Origin: Eshraghiella sp045129695
Lineage (GTDB): Bacteria; Bacillota; Clostridia; Lachnospirales; Lachnospiraceae
Length of the DNA: 64,000 nucleotides
Direction: 5' to 3'
Assembly: GCA_045129695.1 (NCBI GenBank)
Contig: JBGVJZ010000025.1
Coordinates: 1-64,000 of the forward strand
Below, piece after piece: positions 41,609 through 53,000 of this stretch (its first letter is position 1; every line of letters starts with the position of its first letter). The notes beneath the pieces are model-generated. The model did no database searches. It was given only the letters and a program-made list of their open reading frames with translations, and was not told where the DNA came from. Made by a program: the position numbers and the translations under genes.

Positions 41609-42741
41609 ATAGCGAAAGTAAGACCCTGCTCCATAGCGATTGGGTGGATGAGCTCGATTGTCATCTCTACGTTATCACCAGGCATGCACATTTCTGTACC
41701 AGCTGGAAGCTCACAAACACCTGTAACGTCAGTTGTTCTGAAGTAGAACTGTGGACGATAGTTATTGAAGAATGGAGTATGACGTCCACCTTCGTCTTTT
41801 GTTAAAACGTAAACCTGTGCTGTAAATTTCTTATGGCATGTTACAGTACCTGGTTTAGCGATAACCTGACCACGAACGATCTGATCTCTGTTGATACCAC
41901 GAAGAAGAGCTCCGATGTTATCACCAGCCATAGCTTCATCAAGCTGTTTTCTGAACATCTCAATACCGGTAACAACTGTCTTCTGTGTCTCTTCCTTAAC
42001 ACCAAGGATTTCAAGTTCGTCGTTAAGGTGAAGTGTTCCTCTCTCTACCCTACCTGTAGCAACAGTACCACGACCTGTGATTGTGAATTCGTCCTCTACC
42101 GGCATAAGGAATGGCTTATCTGTCTCTCTCTCTGGATCCGGAATGTAGCTGTCAATAGTATCGAATAACTCAAGAATCTTGTCGCCCCATTCGCTGTTAG
42201 GATCTTCAAGAGCCTTAAGAGCAGAACCTTTGATAATTGGGCAATCTGTGAAACCATACTCTTCAAGCTGCTCTGTAACTTCCATCTCAACTAATTCGAT
42301 AAGTTCTTCGTCATCAACCATATCACACTTGTTAAGGAATACAACGATATAAGGTACACCTACCTGACGAGCAAGAAGGATGTGCTCTTTTGTCTGAGCC
42401 ATAACACCGTCAGTAGCAGCAACTACAAGGATAGCGCCGTCCATCTGAGCAGCTCCTGTAATCATGTTCTTAACGTAGTCAGCATGGCCTGGGCAGTCAA
42501 CGTGAGCATAATGTCTGTTTTTTGACTCATACTCAACGTGTGCTGTAGAGATAGTGATTCCTCTTTCTCTCTCTTCCGGAGCCTTATCAATATTTTCGAA
42601 TGCTACAGCTTCACCTGTACCAAGTCTAGCATTAAGAGTCTTAGTAATAGCAGCTGTTAATGTTGTTTTACCATGATCAACGTGTCCGATTGTACCAATG
42701 TTACAATGTGGTTTGTTTCTTTCAAATTTAGCTTTAGCCAT
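41554..42741 (-). CDS. tuf: Elongation factor Tu
   Basis: EF-Tu (395 aa) delivers aminoacyl-tRNA to the ribosome. The G motifs are GHVDHGKTTL, DCPGHADYVKNM and NKCDM. The C-terminal domains II and III are complete and end GSGRVATVIE. It starts MAKAKFERNKPHCNIGTIGH. Its 3' end is the repeated boundary of the accessory island. Confidence 0.97.
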   Translation of the reverse strand: MAKAKFERNKPHCNIGTIGHVDHGKTTLTAAITKTLNARLGTGEAVAFENIDKAPEERERGITISTAHVEYESKNRHYAHVDCPGHADYVKNMITGAAQMDGAILVVAATDGVMAQTKEHILLARQVGVPYIVVFLNKCDMVDDEELIELVEMEVTEQLEEYGFTDCPIIKGSALKALEDPNSEWGDKILELFDTIDSYIPDPERETDKPFLMPVEDEFTITGRGTVATGRVERGTLHLNDELEILGVKEETQKTVVTGIEMFRKQLDEAMAGDNIGALLRGINRDQIVRGQVIAKPGTVTCHKKFTAQVYVLTKDEGGRHTPFFNNYRPQFYFRTTDVTGVCELPAGTEMCMPGDNVEMTIELIHPIAMEQGLTFAIREGGRTVGSGRVATVIE

Positions 42742-42830
42742 TTTTTATAAATCCTCCTTTTAATAACCCTTATTGGGTAATTTTATTCAGCTTAGATAAT
42801 TATATTTCATATATGAAATAATTTCAATAA

Positions 42831-44948
42831 TTATTTTGCTTTACTTGCAATAACTTTATCCTGAACGTTCTTTGGAACCTGTTCATACTTCTCAAAGAAC
42901 ATTGAGTAGTTACCACGTCCCTGAGTCTTAGAACGAAGGTCTGTTGAGTATCCAAACATCTCTGCGAGTGGAACATAAGCCTTAACCATCTTACCACCAC
43001 CGATATCTTCCATACCTTCGATACGACCTCTACGAGCGTTAACGTCACCGATTACATCACCCATGTATTCTTCAGGCATTGTAATCTCTACCTTCATGAT
43101 TGGCTCGAGAAGAACAGGTTTTGCCTTCTGCATAGCCTCTTTGAATGCAAGAGATCCGGCAATATGGAATGCCATTTCTGAAGAGTCTACTTCATGGTAT
43201 GAACCATCGTAAACGTTTGCGTGTACACCAAGTGCAGGGAATCCAGCAAGAATACCAGCCTTAGTTGCTTCCTCAATACCCTCACCAACTGCAGGGATAT
43301 ATTCCTTAGGGATAGCACCACCAACTACAGTTGATTCAAATTTGAATACCTCTTCACCATTAGGATCCATTGGCTCAAATTTAACTTTACAGTGTCCGTA
43401 CTGACCACGACCACCTGACTGTTTAGCATATTTGCTGTCAACGTCAACAGACTGTGTAATAGTCTCTTTGTATGCTACCTGAGGTGCACCAACGTTAGCC
43501 TCTACCTTGAACTCACGAAGAAGTCTGTCTACGATAATCTCAAGGTGAAGCTCACCCATTCCTGCGATAATTGTCTGACCTGTTTCCTGATCAGTATGAG
43601 CTTTGAAAGTTGGATCTTCTTCAGCAAGCTTTGCTAAAGCTTCACCCATCTTACCCTGAGCGTCCTTTGTCTTAGGCTCAATGGCAAGCTCGATAACAGG
43701 CTCTGGGAATTCCATTGACTCAAGGATAACAGGGTGCTGCTCGTCACAGATTGTATCACCTGTACCGGTAACCTTAAATCCTACTGCGGCAGCGATATCG
43801 CCTGAGTAAACTTTGTCAATTTCAGTTCTTGCGTTAGCGTGCATCTGAACGATACGTCCGATACGCTCTTTCTTGTCCTTTGTTGCATTATATACATAAG
43901 AGCCTGAATTACAAACTCCTGAGTATACTCTGAAGAATGCTAACTTACCAACGAATGGGTCAGTCATTATCTTGAAAGCAAGTGCTGAGAATGGCTCATC
44001 GTCAGATTAATGTCTGACGATTTCGTTACCTTCCATATCAACACCCTTGATAGCAGGGATGTCAAGTGGAGAAGGCATGAACTCGATAACGGCATCCAAT
44101 AACTTCTGAACACCTTTGTTTCTGTAAGCTGTACCACAGCATACAGGAACTGCTGTACATTCACATGTTCCTTTTCTCAATGCTTTCTTTAATTCTTCAT
44201 TAGAAGGCTCTTCACCTTCAAGATACATCATCATTAAATCATCATCTAACTCGCAGATTTTCTCTACTAATTCTGTATGATAAAGTTCTGCATCTTCTTT
44301 CATATCTTCCGGAATATCAACGATTGAAATATCATCGCCTTTATCATCATTGTAGATATAGGCTTTCATCTCAAATAAGTCAATGATTCCCTTAAATTCA
44401 TCTTCCTTACCGATTGGTAACTGGATACAGATAGCGTTCTTTCCAAGTCTGTTTTTAATCTGGTCAACTGCACCATAGAAGTTTGCACCTAAAATGTCCA
44501 TCTTATTGATGAAAGCCATACGTGGTACATTATAAGTGTCAGCCTGTCGCCATACGTTCTCAGACTGTGGTTCAACACCACCCTTAGCACAGAATACACC
44601 AACCGCACCATCAAGTACTCGAAGTGAACGCTCAACTTCTACAGTGAAGTCTACGTGACCAGGAGTATCAATGATGTTGATACGATGCTCTAATGCTCCT
44701 GCTTTTGGCTTGCAATTTTCCTGCAATGTCCAATGACAGGTTGTCGCTGCGGAAGTAATTGTGATACCTCTTTCCTGCTCCTGAGCCATCCAGTCCATGG
44801 TAGCAGTTCCGTCATGAGTATCACCAATCTTATAATTAACACCGGTATAGTAAAGAATACGCTCTGTTGTGGTAGTCTTACCCGCATCAATATGAGCCAT
44901 AATACCGATATTTCTGGTTCTCTCTAATGGATATTCTCTTCCAGCCAA
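42831..44948 (-). pseudogene. fusA: Elongation factor G with an in-frame TAA
   Basis: EF-G drives translocation. The frame is a single 706-codon reading frame (TTG start at 44948, GGAGG upstream) but contains TAA at 44007-44009, codon 314, at the G domain/domain II junction. The 5' part has AHIDAGKTTTTERILYYTG, DTPGHVDF and NKMD and ends GNEIVRH. The same frame continues SDDEPFSALAFKIMTDPFVG, the normal EF-G sequence. The position is normally Ser or similar, so TCA to TAA would explain it. The next ATG (43967, codon 328) has no binding site. EF-G is essential, so a base-call error or a second copy elsewhere is likely. Confidence 0.85.
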
Positions 44949-44978
44949 GGTTTTTTCCTCCTATATTAAAATAAGATA

Positions 44979-45449
44979 TTAGAATCTGTAATGTGCGAAA
45001 GCCTTGTTTGCTTCTGCCATCTTGTGCATATCTTCTTTTCTCTTTACGGCTGCACCAGTGTTGTTGGCTGCATCCATAATCTCGTTAGCGAGTCTGTCTT
45101 CCATAGTCTTCTCGCCTCTGGTACGTGAGAAATTTGTTAACCAACGAAGTCCGAGAGCCTGTCTTCTGTCTGCTCTAACTTCAATTGGCACCTGGTAAGT
45201 AGCACCACCGATACGTCTTGCCTTTACTTCAAGAACAGGCATAACGTTATTCATAGCTTCCTCGAATACTTCGAGAGCTGGCTTACCGGTCTTCTCTTCT
45301 ACCTTATTAAATGCTCCGTATACAATTTTCTGAGCTGTACTCTTCTTACCGTCTAACATAATGTTATTAACAAGCTTAGTAACAACCTTGCTATTGTACA
45401 TTGGATCTGCTAATACATCTCTATGCTGAGTATGTCCTTTACGTGGCAC
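44979..45449 (-). CDS. rpsG: 30S ribosomal protein S7
   Basis: S7 (156 aa) nucleates 30S head assembly. It starts MPRKGHTQHRDVLADPMYNS from a GTG at 45449, with GGAGGG eight nt before. The conserved EVKARRIGGATYQVPIEVRA is present. The rpsL-rpsG spacer (134 nt) contains the hairpin motif shared with the rplB-rplW spacer. Confidence 0.97.
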   Translation of the reverse strand: MPRKGHTQHRDVLADPMYNSKVVTKLVNNIMLDGKKSTAQKIVYGAFNKVEEKTGKPALEVFEEAMNNVMPVLEVKARRIGGATYQVPIEVRADRRQALGLRWLTNFSRTRGEKTMEDRLANEIMDAANNTGAAVKRKEDMHKMAEANKAFAHYRF

Positions 45450-45520
45450 GGTTCTTCCCTCCTTAATAAAATTAATTCATCGGTACTCACATAATTTTAA
45501 TGTGTTCGCGCTCGGTATAT

Positions 45521-45541
45521 TTTAACCCTGCAACCTACAGG
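45521..45541 (-). repeat. Hairpin motif shared with the rplB-rplW spacer (copy 2)
   Basis: TTTAACCCTGCAACCTACAG lies upstream of rpsG and matches 18 of 20 bases at 11561-11580. On the transcript it gives a CCTGTAG/CAGG hairpin then GGTTAAA. Confidence 0.35.
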
Positions 45542-45583
45542 AAAAATAATTATCTCCGGCACTAAACGACTAAAAAGTGAATA

Positions 45584-46003
45584 TTATTTTGCGTCTTTTG
45601 GTCTCTTGGCACCGTATTTTGAACGCGCCTGTCTTCTCTTAGCAACACCTGCTGTATCGAGTGTACCTCTAACAATATGGTATCTTGTTCCTGGTAAGTC
45701 TTTTACTCTACCACCTCTGATAAGTACAACACTATGTTCCTGAAGATTGTGTCCTTCACCCGGAATGTAGCTTGTTACTTCGATACCGTTAGAAAGACGA
45801 ACTCTGGCAATCTTTCTAAGAGCTGAGTTAGGTTTCTTAGGTGTCTTAGTCTTAACAGCTGTACATACACCTCTCTTCTGTGGAGAAGCAGTATCTGTAG
45901 CTTTCTTCTGAAGAGAATTGTATCCCTTTAAAAGTGCTGGTGCTGTAGACTTCTTAACAGTTGTCTGTCTACCCTTTCTTACTAACTGGTTAAATGTAGG
46001 CAT
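45584..46003 (-). CDS. rpsL: 30S ribosomal protein S12
   Basis: S12 (139 aa) is at the decoding centre. It starts MPTFNQLVRKGRQTTVKKST. The streptomycin-sensitive loops KTPKKPNSALRKIARVRLSN and ...DLPGTRYHIVRG have the usual Lys residues. It has its own consensus promoter upstream (46112-46140). Confidence 0.97.
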   Translation of the reverse strand: MPTFNQLVRKGRQTTVKKSTAPALLKGYNSLQKKATDTASPQKRGVCTAVKTKTPKKPNSALRKIARVRLSNGIEVTSYIPGEGHNLQEHSVVLIRGGRVKDLPGTRYHIVRGTLDTAGVAKRRQARSKYGAKRPKDAK

Positions 46004-46111
46004 TCTTTTTCACCTCCTGATAAATATTTTCCTTGGTTGCGAATCTGAAAATTTCAAATTCTTTACAATTACGCACAAAAATAAGCCATGCTTCTAATGC
46101 ACGCAGATTGT

Positions 46112-46140
46112 ATTATATATTCAAATTCAAGGGATGTCAA
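46112..46140 (-). promoter_or_regulatory. Consensus promoter of the rpsL-rpsG-fusA-tuf operon
   Basis: On the minus strand a perfect TTGACA (46135-46140), exactly 17 nt, and a perfect TATAAT (46112-46117). It lies between the rpoC terminator and rpsL, about 110 nt before the start codon. Confidence 0.85.
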
Positions 46141-46163
46141 TAATTTTTCTTTATTAAATTTAA

Positions 46164-46188
46164 AAAAGGCTCCGTTTTGGAGCCTTTT
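46164..46188 (-). terminator. Terminator of rpoB-rpoC
   Basis: AAAAGGCTCC and GGAGCCTTTT form a 10-bp stem with a 5-nt loop. The minus strand continues in T residues. It separates rpoC from the rpsL operon. Confidence 0.85.
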
Positions 46189-46198
46189 CCAAATCACT

Positions 46199-49100
46199 TT
46201 ATTCTTCTACGGTATCAACTGTCTCTTCGAAATCTTCTGTATCTTCTACATAATCCAAGCTTTCATCAAAATTCTCAGGAATAAGATCATCTTCTTCAAC
46301 CGCAATCTCTTCCAACATCGCGTTCTCAGAATCGAGTCTTACTGAACGATATCTCTTCATACCTGTTCCGGCAGGAATAAGTTTACCAATCAGTACATTT
46401 TCCTTAAGACCAATGAGCGGATCAACCTTACCATTAATAGCAGCTTCTGTAAGAACCTTTGTTGTCTCCTGGAATGATGCTGCTGAAAGGAATGAATTGG
46501 TAGCAAGAGCGGCCTTGGTAATACCGAGCATTATCTGTGTTCCCTCTGCCGGCTGTAAGCCCTGCTCAATAAGCTTTTCATTAGTTTCATTAAAATCAAG
46601 TACATCCATTGTAATTCCTGAAAGATATTCAGAATCTCCCGGATTGTCAATACGAATCTTCTTAAGCATCTGACGTACTATTACTTCAATATGCTTATCA
46701 TTGATGTCTACACCCTGAAGTCTGTATACTCTCTGAACTTCACGTAACATGTAGTCCTGAGTAGCACGAACACCCTTTATCTTAAGAATGTCATGTGGAT
46801 TAACACTACCTTCGGTAAGCTCATCACCCGCTTCAAGTACTGCACCATCCATTACTTTAATTCTTGAGCCATAAGGAATAAGATAATTCTTAGAATTACC
46901 CTCTTCGTCTGTAATAACAACTTCACGTTTCTTCTTAGTGTCAACAATCTTAGCAGTTCCACCGAACTCAGCTATAATTGCAAGTCCCTTTGGTTTTCTT
47001 GCCTCGAAAAGCTCTTCTACTCTAGGAAGACCCTGTGTAATATCGTCACCGGCTACACCACCCGCATGGAATGTTCTCATGGTAAGCTGTGTACCAGGCT
47101 CACCGATTGACTGTGCCGCGATAATACCAACTGCTTCACCAACCTGTACCTGCTGTCCTGTTGCCATGTTAGCACCATAACATTTTGCACATACGCCAAG
47201 GTGGCATCTACATGTAAGAACTGTTCTAATCTTAACCTTTTCAAGTCCCAGTTTACTGATAATCTCTGCACGCTTCGGTGTAATCATATGATTCTTCTTA
47301 ATAAGAACCTCTCCGGTCTCAGGGTCAAGAATGCTTTCTGCAAGGTAACGTCCTGTAACACGATCTGTAAGTCCTTCAATTACTTCCTTACCATCCATAA
47401 AAGCTTCAACTTCCATACCCGGAATTTCTCTGCCTTCTGAACAATCCATTTCACGGATAATCAACTCCTGTGAAACGTCTACGAGACGTCTTGTAAGGTA
47501 TCCTGAATCGGCTGTTCTAAGAGCAGTATCTGAAAGACCCTTTCTGGCACCGTGAGCAGAGATGAAATACTCAAGTACGTCAAGACCTTCACGGAAGTTG
47601 GATTTGATTGGGAGCTCAATGGTACGTCCAGATGTATCCGCCATCAAACCACGCATACCTGCGAGCTGTTTAATCTGCTGGTTAGAACCACGGGCACCTG
47701 AGTCAGCCATCATAAAGATGTTATTATACTTATCAAGTCCGGAAATAAGTGCATCTGTAAGCTCCTTATCTGTCTTAAACCATGTATCAACTACTTCTTT
47801 GTACCGCTCTTCTTCTGTGATAAATCCACGTCTGAAATTCTTGGTAATCTTCTCAACAGTTGCTTCTGCATCAAGAATCATCTGTTTCTTCTGTGCAGGC
47901 ACGGTCATATCCGAAACTGATACGGTCATAGCTGCTCTTGTTGAGTACTTATAACCCATAGCCTTGATATTATCAAGCACCTCAGCTGTTCTTGTTGCAC
48001 CATGTGTATTAATAACTTTTTCAAGTATTTTCTTTAAGCCTTTTTTACCAACATGGAAATCAATTTCATAATCCAGAAGATTCTCAGGGTTGGTTCTGTT
48101 AACAAATCCTAAATCCTGTGGAATAATTTCATTAAAAATAAGTCTTCCCAATGTTGTCTTAACATTCTTGGAAATAACACCTTTATCAGTTTTCATCTCT
48201 CTATGAACGAAAATCGCCTGATGAAGCGAAATCTGTTTATTCTCATAAGCAAGAAGTGCCTGATTCATGTTTGAGAAGTAATGTCCGAGCAAATCTCTTG
48301 GAGTAGCAATCACTCTGCGGTTTCTGTCTGCAATATCCTCAAAATGAATTTCGTCATCCATTCCAAGTTTTCCTTCGGTAACTTCTTTTTTAATTACTTC
48401 CAAATCCGTAAAAATTGTATCTGATACCGGCACTGCATCCGGATCCTTACTGTGGTCCGCAAGTTTCTCCATTGTAAGGTAGTAAATACCAAGTACCATA
48501 TCCTGTGAAGGTACCGCAACCGGACCACCATCGGATGGTTTTAACAGGTTGTTAGGTGACAGTAACAGGAAACGGCATTCTGCCTGTGCTTCAACTGACA
48601 ACGGAAGATGCACAGCCATCTGGTCACCGTCGAAATCGGCGTTAAATGCTGTACATACCAATGGATGAAGCTTAATGGCCTTACCTTCAACAAGGATTGG
48701 TTCAAATGCCTGAATACCAAGTCTGTGGAGTGTAGGAGCACGGTTAAGCATAACCGGGTGTGCCTTGATTACATCCTCTAACACATCCCAAACCTCTGTC
48801 TCAAGTCTTTCTACCATTTTCTTGGCACTCTTAATATTATGTGCTGTTCCATTAGCAACAAGTTCCTTCATAACGAAAGGCTTGAATAACTCAATTGCCA
48901 TCTCTTTTGGAAGACCACACTGGTAAATCTTTAATTCAGGTCCTACTACGATAACTGAACGTCCTGAATAGTCAACACGCTTACCAAGCAGGTTCTGACG
49001 AAAACGTCCCTGTTTACCTTTGAGCATATCAGAAAGTGACTTAAGTGCTCTGTTACCAGGTCCGGTTACAGGACGTCCTCTTCTGCCGTTATCAATAAGC

Positions 49101-50005
49101 GCATCAACTGCTTCCTGAAGCATTCTCTTCTCATTACGAACAATAATCTCAGGAGCACCTAATTCCATAAGCCTTGCAAGACGGTTATTACGGTTAATAA
49201 TTCTTCTGTAAAGGTCATTTAAATCTGATGTTGCAAATCTGCCACCATCCAACTGAACCATCGGACGTAAATCAGGAGGAATAACCGGAACAATGTCAAG
49301 AATCATCCACTCAGGCTTATTACCTGATTCCCTGAAAGCCTCAACGACTTCAAGTCTCTTAATAATTCTTGCTTTCTTCTGTCCTGATGCTTCCTGCAAT
49401 TCAGCTTTTAATTCTGTTGAATCCTTCTCAAGGTCAATATTCTGAAGAAGCTCTTTAATTGCTTCAGCACCCATTCCGGCTCTGAAACGATTACCCCACT
49501 TCTCCACAGCATCAGCATATTCTTTCTCTGAAAGAATCTGCTTCACGGAAAGATCTGTCTCACCTGCATCCAAAACAATATATGATGCAAAATAGAGTAC
49601 TTTTTCAAGAATTCTTGGTGATAAATCAAGGATTAATCCCATTCTGCTTGGAATTCCCTTGAAATACCAGATATGGGATACAGGAGCTGCAAGGTTGATA
49701 TGTCCCATACGCTCTCTTCGAACGCTTGCTTTAGTTACCTCAACTCCACATCTGTCACAGACAACGCCCTTGTATCTTACTTTTTTATATTTACCACAGT
49801 GACATTCCCAGTCCTTGCTAGGTCCAAAAATTTTCTCACAGAACAAACCGTCTCTTTCAGGTTTTAATGTTCTATAGTTAATAGTCTCCGGCTTTAAAAC
49901 CTCGCCGTGTGACCATTCGCGAATCTTTTCAGGGGATGCAAGACCAATCTTAATTGCGTCAAATGTTATTGGCTGATATGTTTCATTATTATTCATCTCA
50001 GGCAT
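46199..50005 (-). CDS. rpoC: RNA polymerase beta' subunit
   Basis: The 1268-aa largest core subunit. The N-terminal zinc site is CHCGKYKKVRYKGVVCDRCG, the catalytic Mg loop NADFDGDQMAVHLP, and the bridge/trigger-loop region includes AQSIGEPGTQLTMRTFHAGG. The C-terminus is strongly acidic (VEEDDLIPENFDESLDYVED). It lies 17 nt after rpoB. Confidence 0.98.
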   Translation of the reverse strand: MPEMNNNETYQPITFDAIKIGLASPEKIREWSHGEVLKPETINYRTLKPERDGLFCEKIFGPSKDWECHCGKYKKVRYKGVVCDRCGVEVTKASVRRERMGHINLAAPVSHIWYFKGIPSRMGLILDLSPRILEKVLYFASYIVLDAGETDLSVKQILSEKEYADAVEKWGNRFRAGMGAEAIKELLQNIDLEKDSTELKAELQEASGQKKARIIKRLEVVEAFRESGNKPEWMILDIVPVIPPDLRPMVQLDGGRFATSDLNDLYRRIINRNNRLARLMELGAPEIIVRNEKRMLQEAVDALIDNGRRGRPVTGPGNRALKSLSDMLKGKQGRFRQNLLGKRVDYSGRSVIVVGPELKIYQCGLPKEMAIELFKPFVMKELVANGTAHNIKSAKKMVERLETEVWDVLEDVIKAHPVMLNRAPTLHRLGIQAFEPILVEGKAIKLHPLVCTAFNADFDGDQMAVHLPLSVEAQAECRFLLLSPNNLLKPSDGGPVAVPSQDMVLGIYYLTMEKLADHSKDPDAVPVSDTIFTDLEVIKKEVTEGKLGMDDEIHFEDIADRNRRVIATPRDLLGHYFSNMNQALLAYENKQISLHQAIFVHREMKTDKGVISKNVKTTLGRLIFNEIIPQDLGFVNRTNPENLLDYEIDFHVGKKGLKKILEKVINTHGATRTAEVLDNIKAMGYKYSTRAAMTVSVSDMTVPAQKKQMILDAEATVEKITKNFRRGFITEEERYKEVVDTWFKTDKELTDALISGLDKYNNIFMMADSGARGSNQQIKQLAGMRGLMADTSGRTIELPIKSNFREGLDVLEYFISAHGARKGLSDTALRTADSGYLTRRLVDVSQELIIREMDCSEGREIPGMEVEAFMDGKEVIEGLTDRVTGRYLAESILDPETGEVLIKKNHMITPKRAEIISKLGLEKVKIRTVLTCRCHLGVCAKCYGANMATGQQVQVGEAVGIIAAQSIGEPGTQLTMRTFHAGGVAGDDITQGLPRVEELFEARKPKGLAIIAEFGGTAKIVDTKKKREVVITDEEGNSKNYLIPYGSRIKVMDGAVLEAGDELTEGSVNPHDILKIKGVRATQDYMLREVQRVYRLQGVDINDKHIEVIVRQMLKKIRIDNPGDSEYLSGITMDVLDFNETNEKLIEQGLQPAEGTQIMLGITKAALATNSFLSAASFQETTKVLTEAAINGKVDPLIGLKENVLIGKLIPAGTGMKRYRSVRLDSENAMLEEIAVEEDDLIPENFDESLDYVEDTEDFEETVDTVEE

Positions 50006-50022
50006 TTTTCAAGTGCTCCCTT

Positions 50023-53000
50023 CTATTCTTCTACGTCAAAATCATTAAAGTCTTCATACGAGTCTTCAATCGCATCTTCCTCGATCGACTGGAACTCACC
50101 ATCAACAACTTCCTGTCTCTGATATCCAAATTCACTCAATGGTTCTTCATAACCATAAGCTTCTTTGTTATCCATTTCAAAAGCAACAGCACTGGCATCG
50201 ACATCGGCGCTGACATTTTCTTTAATATCAACTTCATTACCATCTTCATCCAATACAGTAACATCAAGTGCAAGTGAACGAAGCTCCTCAAGCAATACCT
50301 TGAATGACTCAGGTACACCAGGTTCAGGAATATTGTCGCCCTTAATGATTGCCTCATAAGTCTTAACACGTCCCACAACGTCATCGGACTTAACTGTAAG
50401 GATTTCCTGAAGAGTATATGATGCTCCATAAGCCTCAAGAGCCCATACCTCCATCTCTCCGAAACGCTGTCCACCGAACTGAGCCTTACCACCAAGCGGC
50501 TGCTGGGTTACAAGTGAGTACGGACCGGTTGAACGGGCATGAATCTTATCATCGACAAGATGATGAAGTTTAAGGTAATGCATGTGTCCGATTGTTACAG
50601 GACTGTCAAAATACTCACCTGTTCTACCATCACGAAGTCTTACCTTACCATCTCTTGAAATCGGCACACCCTTCCACTCTTCTCTGTGTTCAAGGTGTTC
50701 TCCGAGATATTCCATAAGGCCGTCATTAATCTTACCATTCCATTTTGCCTGGAAATCTTCCCATTCCATATTTACATAGTCATTGGCAAGATCAAGTGTA
50801 TCCATAATTGCATTTTCATCTGCACCATCAAATACAGGTGTAGAAATCTTAAAGCCCAATGCTCTGGCAGCAAGACTTAAGTGAATCTCAAGTACCTGTC
50901 CGATATTCATACGTGAAGGTACACCGAGTGGATTAAGCACGATATCAAGCGGACGTCCGTTTGGAAGGAAAGGCATATCCTCCACCGGAAGAATTCTTGA
51001 AACTACACCCTTGTTACCATGACGGCCCGCCATCTTATCACCAACGGAAATTTTTCTCTTCTGGGCAATATAGATACGAACTGACTGATTAACTCCAGGA
51101 GACAGCTCGTCACCATTCTCCCTTGTAAATACCTTAGCATCTACAACAATTCCGTATTCACCATGAGGTAGTTTAAGTGAAGTATCTCTTACTTCTCTTG
51201 CCTTTTCGCCAAAGATTGCTCTTAAAAGTCTCTCTTCAGCAGTAAGCTCTGTTTCTCCCTTAGGAGTTACCTTACCAACAAGAATATCTCCGGCACGAAC
51301 CTCAGCACCGATACGGATAATTCCTCTCTCGTCAAGGTTCTTCAATGCGTCATCACCAACACCCGGTACATCTCTTGTAATCTCTTCAGGTCCCAGCTTG
51401 GTATCTCTTGCTTCTGCTTCATATTCTTCAATATGAACAGATGTATATACATCATCTCTTACAAGTCTTTCACTAAGAAGAACTGCATCCTCGTAGTTAT
51501 AGCCTTCCCATGTCATAAATCCGATTAATGGGTTCTTACCAAGTGCAATCTCGCCATTACAGGTTGATGGACCATCTGCAATTACATCGCCTGCCTCAAC
51601 AACGTCACCCTTAAATACAATAGGTTTCTGATTATAGCAGTTACTCTGGTTGCTTCTTGCATACTTGGTTAATTTATAAACATCTCTGTTTCCATCTGTT
51701 TTTCTGATAACAACCTCTGTGGAAGTTGCTTTCTCAACAGTACCGCCATTCTTAGCCACAACACATGCTCCGGAGTCAACGGCAGCCTTATATTCCATAC
51801 CTGTACCAACAACAGGTGAATCTGTTGTTAAAAGAGGTACTGCCTGACGCTGCATGTTAGAACCCATGAGGGCACGGTTAGCATCGTCATTCTCAAGGAA
51901 AGGAATCATTGAAGTAGCAACAGAAAATACCATCTTAGGGGATACGTCCATAAGGTCAATCTTACTTTTCTCAAACTGTGATGTCTCTTCTCTGTAACGT
52001 CCTGAAACATTATTTTTTACAAAATGACCTTCTGAATCGAGCTCAGCATTAGCCTGCGCAACATAATAGTTATCCTCTTCATCAGCTGTAAGGTAACGTA
52101 CATCTTCTGTTACTCTAGGATTCTTAGGGTCTGTTTTATCAACTACACGATAAGGAGCCTCAACAAATCCATACTCGTTAATTCTTGCATAAGTTGCAAG
52201 TGAGTTAATAAGACCGATATTAGGTCCTTCAGGGGTCTCAATAGGACACATTCTTCCGTAATGTGTATAGTGAACATCTCGAACCTCGAAACCGGCACGG
52301 TCTCTTGAAAGACCACCCGGACCAAGTGCTGATAAACGTCTCTTATGTGTAATCTCGCTAAGCGGATTATTCTGATCCATGAACTGTGACAGCTGTGAGC
52401 TTCCAAAGAATTCCTTAACAGCGGCAGTTACAGGCTTAATATTAATCAATGTCTGTGGTGAAGCACCTTCAAGATCCTGTGTAGTCATTCTTTCTCTGAC
52501 AACTCTTTCCATTCTTGAAAGACCAATTCTGTACTGATTCTGTAAAAGCTCACCAACTGCTCTTATCCTTCTGTTACCAAGGTGGTCAATATCATCCTTG
52601 GTTCCGATTCCATATTCAAGATGAATATTATAGTTAATAGACGCAATAATATCATCAACAGTAATATGCTTTGGAATAAGATCTGCAACATTCTTCTTAA
52701 TTGCAGCCTTAATATCATCAACATTGTCATTTTCAGACAGGATAGTCTTTAATACAGGATAATATACATCCTCATGAATGCCTAATTCCTTTGCCTCTGC
52801 CTTAGAAATGGCTACATGTGATGTAATATCAACCATCATATTTGAAAGTATCTTAACCTTGCGTTCCTCTGCAAGCACCCATACAAAGGAAACAGCTGCA
52901 TTCTGAATTGCAAGAGCAGTCTCAGTTGAGAGTACATCACCTGCGGAGGCAATTATCTCACCTGTAGACATATCAACAACATCTTCTGCAAGCTTGCAGC

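Noticed and set aside
42831..44948. Two separate genes for the halves of EF-G
   Set aside because: Both halves are in one frame with 13 codons of conserved EF-G sequence between the stop and the next ATG, and that ATG has no ribosome binding site.
34806..44948. Stop-codon recoding as the reason for in-frame TAG and TAA
   Set aside because: Both codons end many intact genes in the window, and no tRNA or pyrrolysine gene is present, so general reassignment does not fit.
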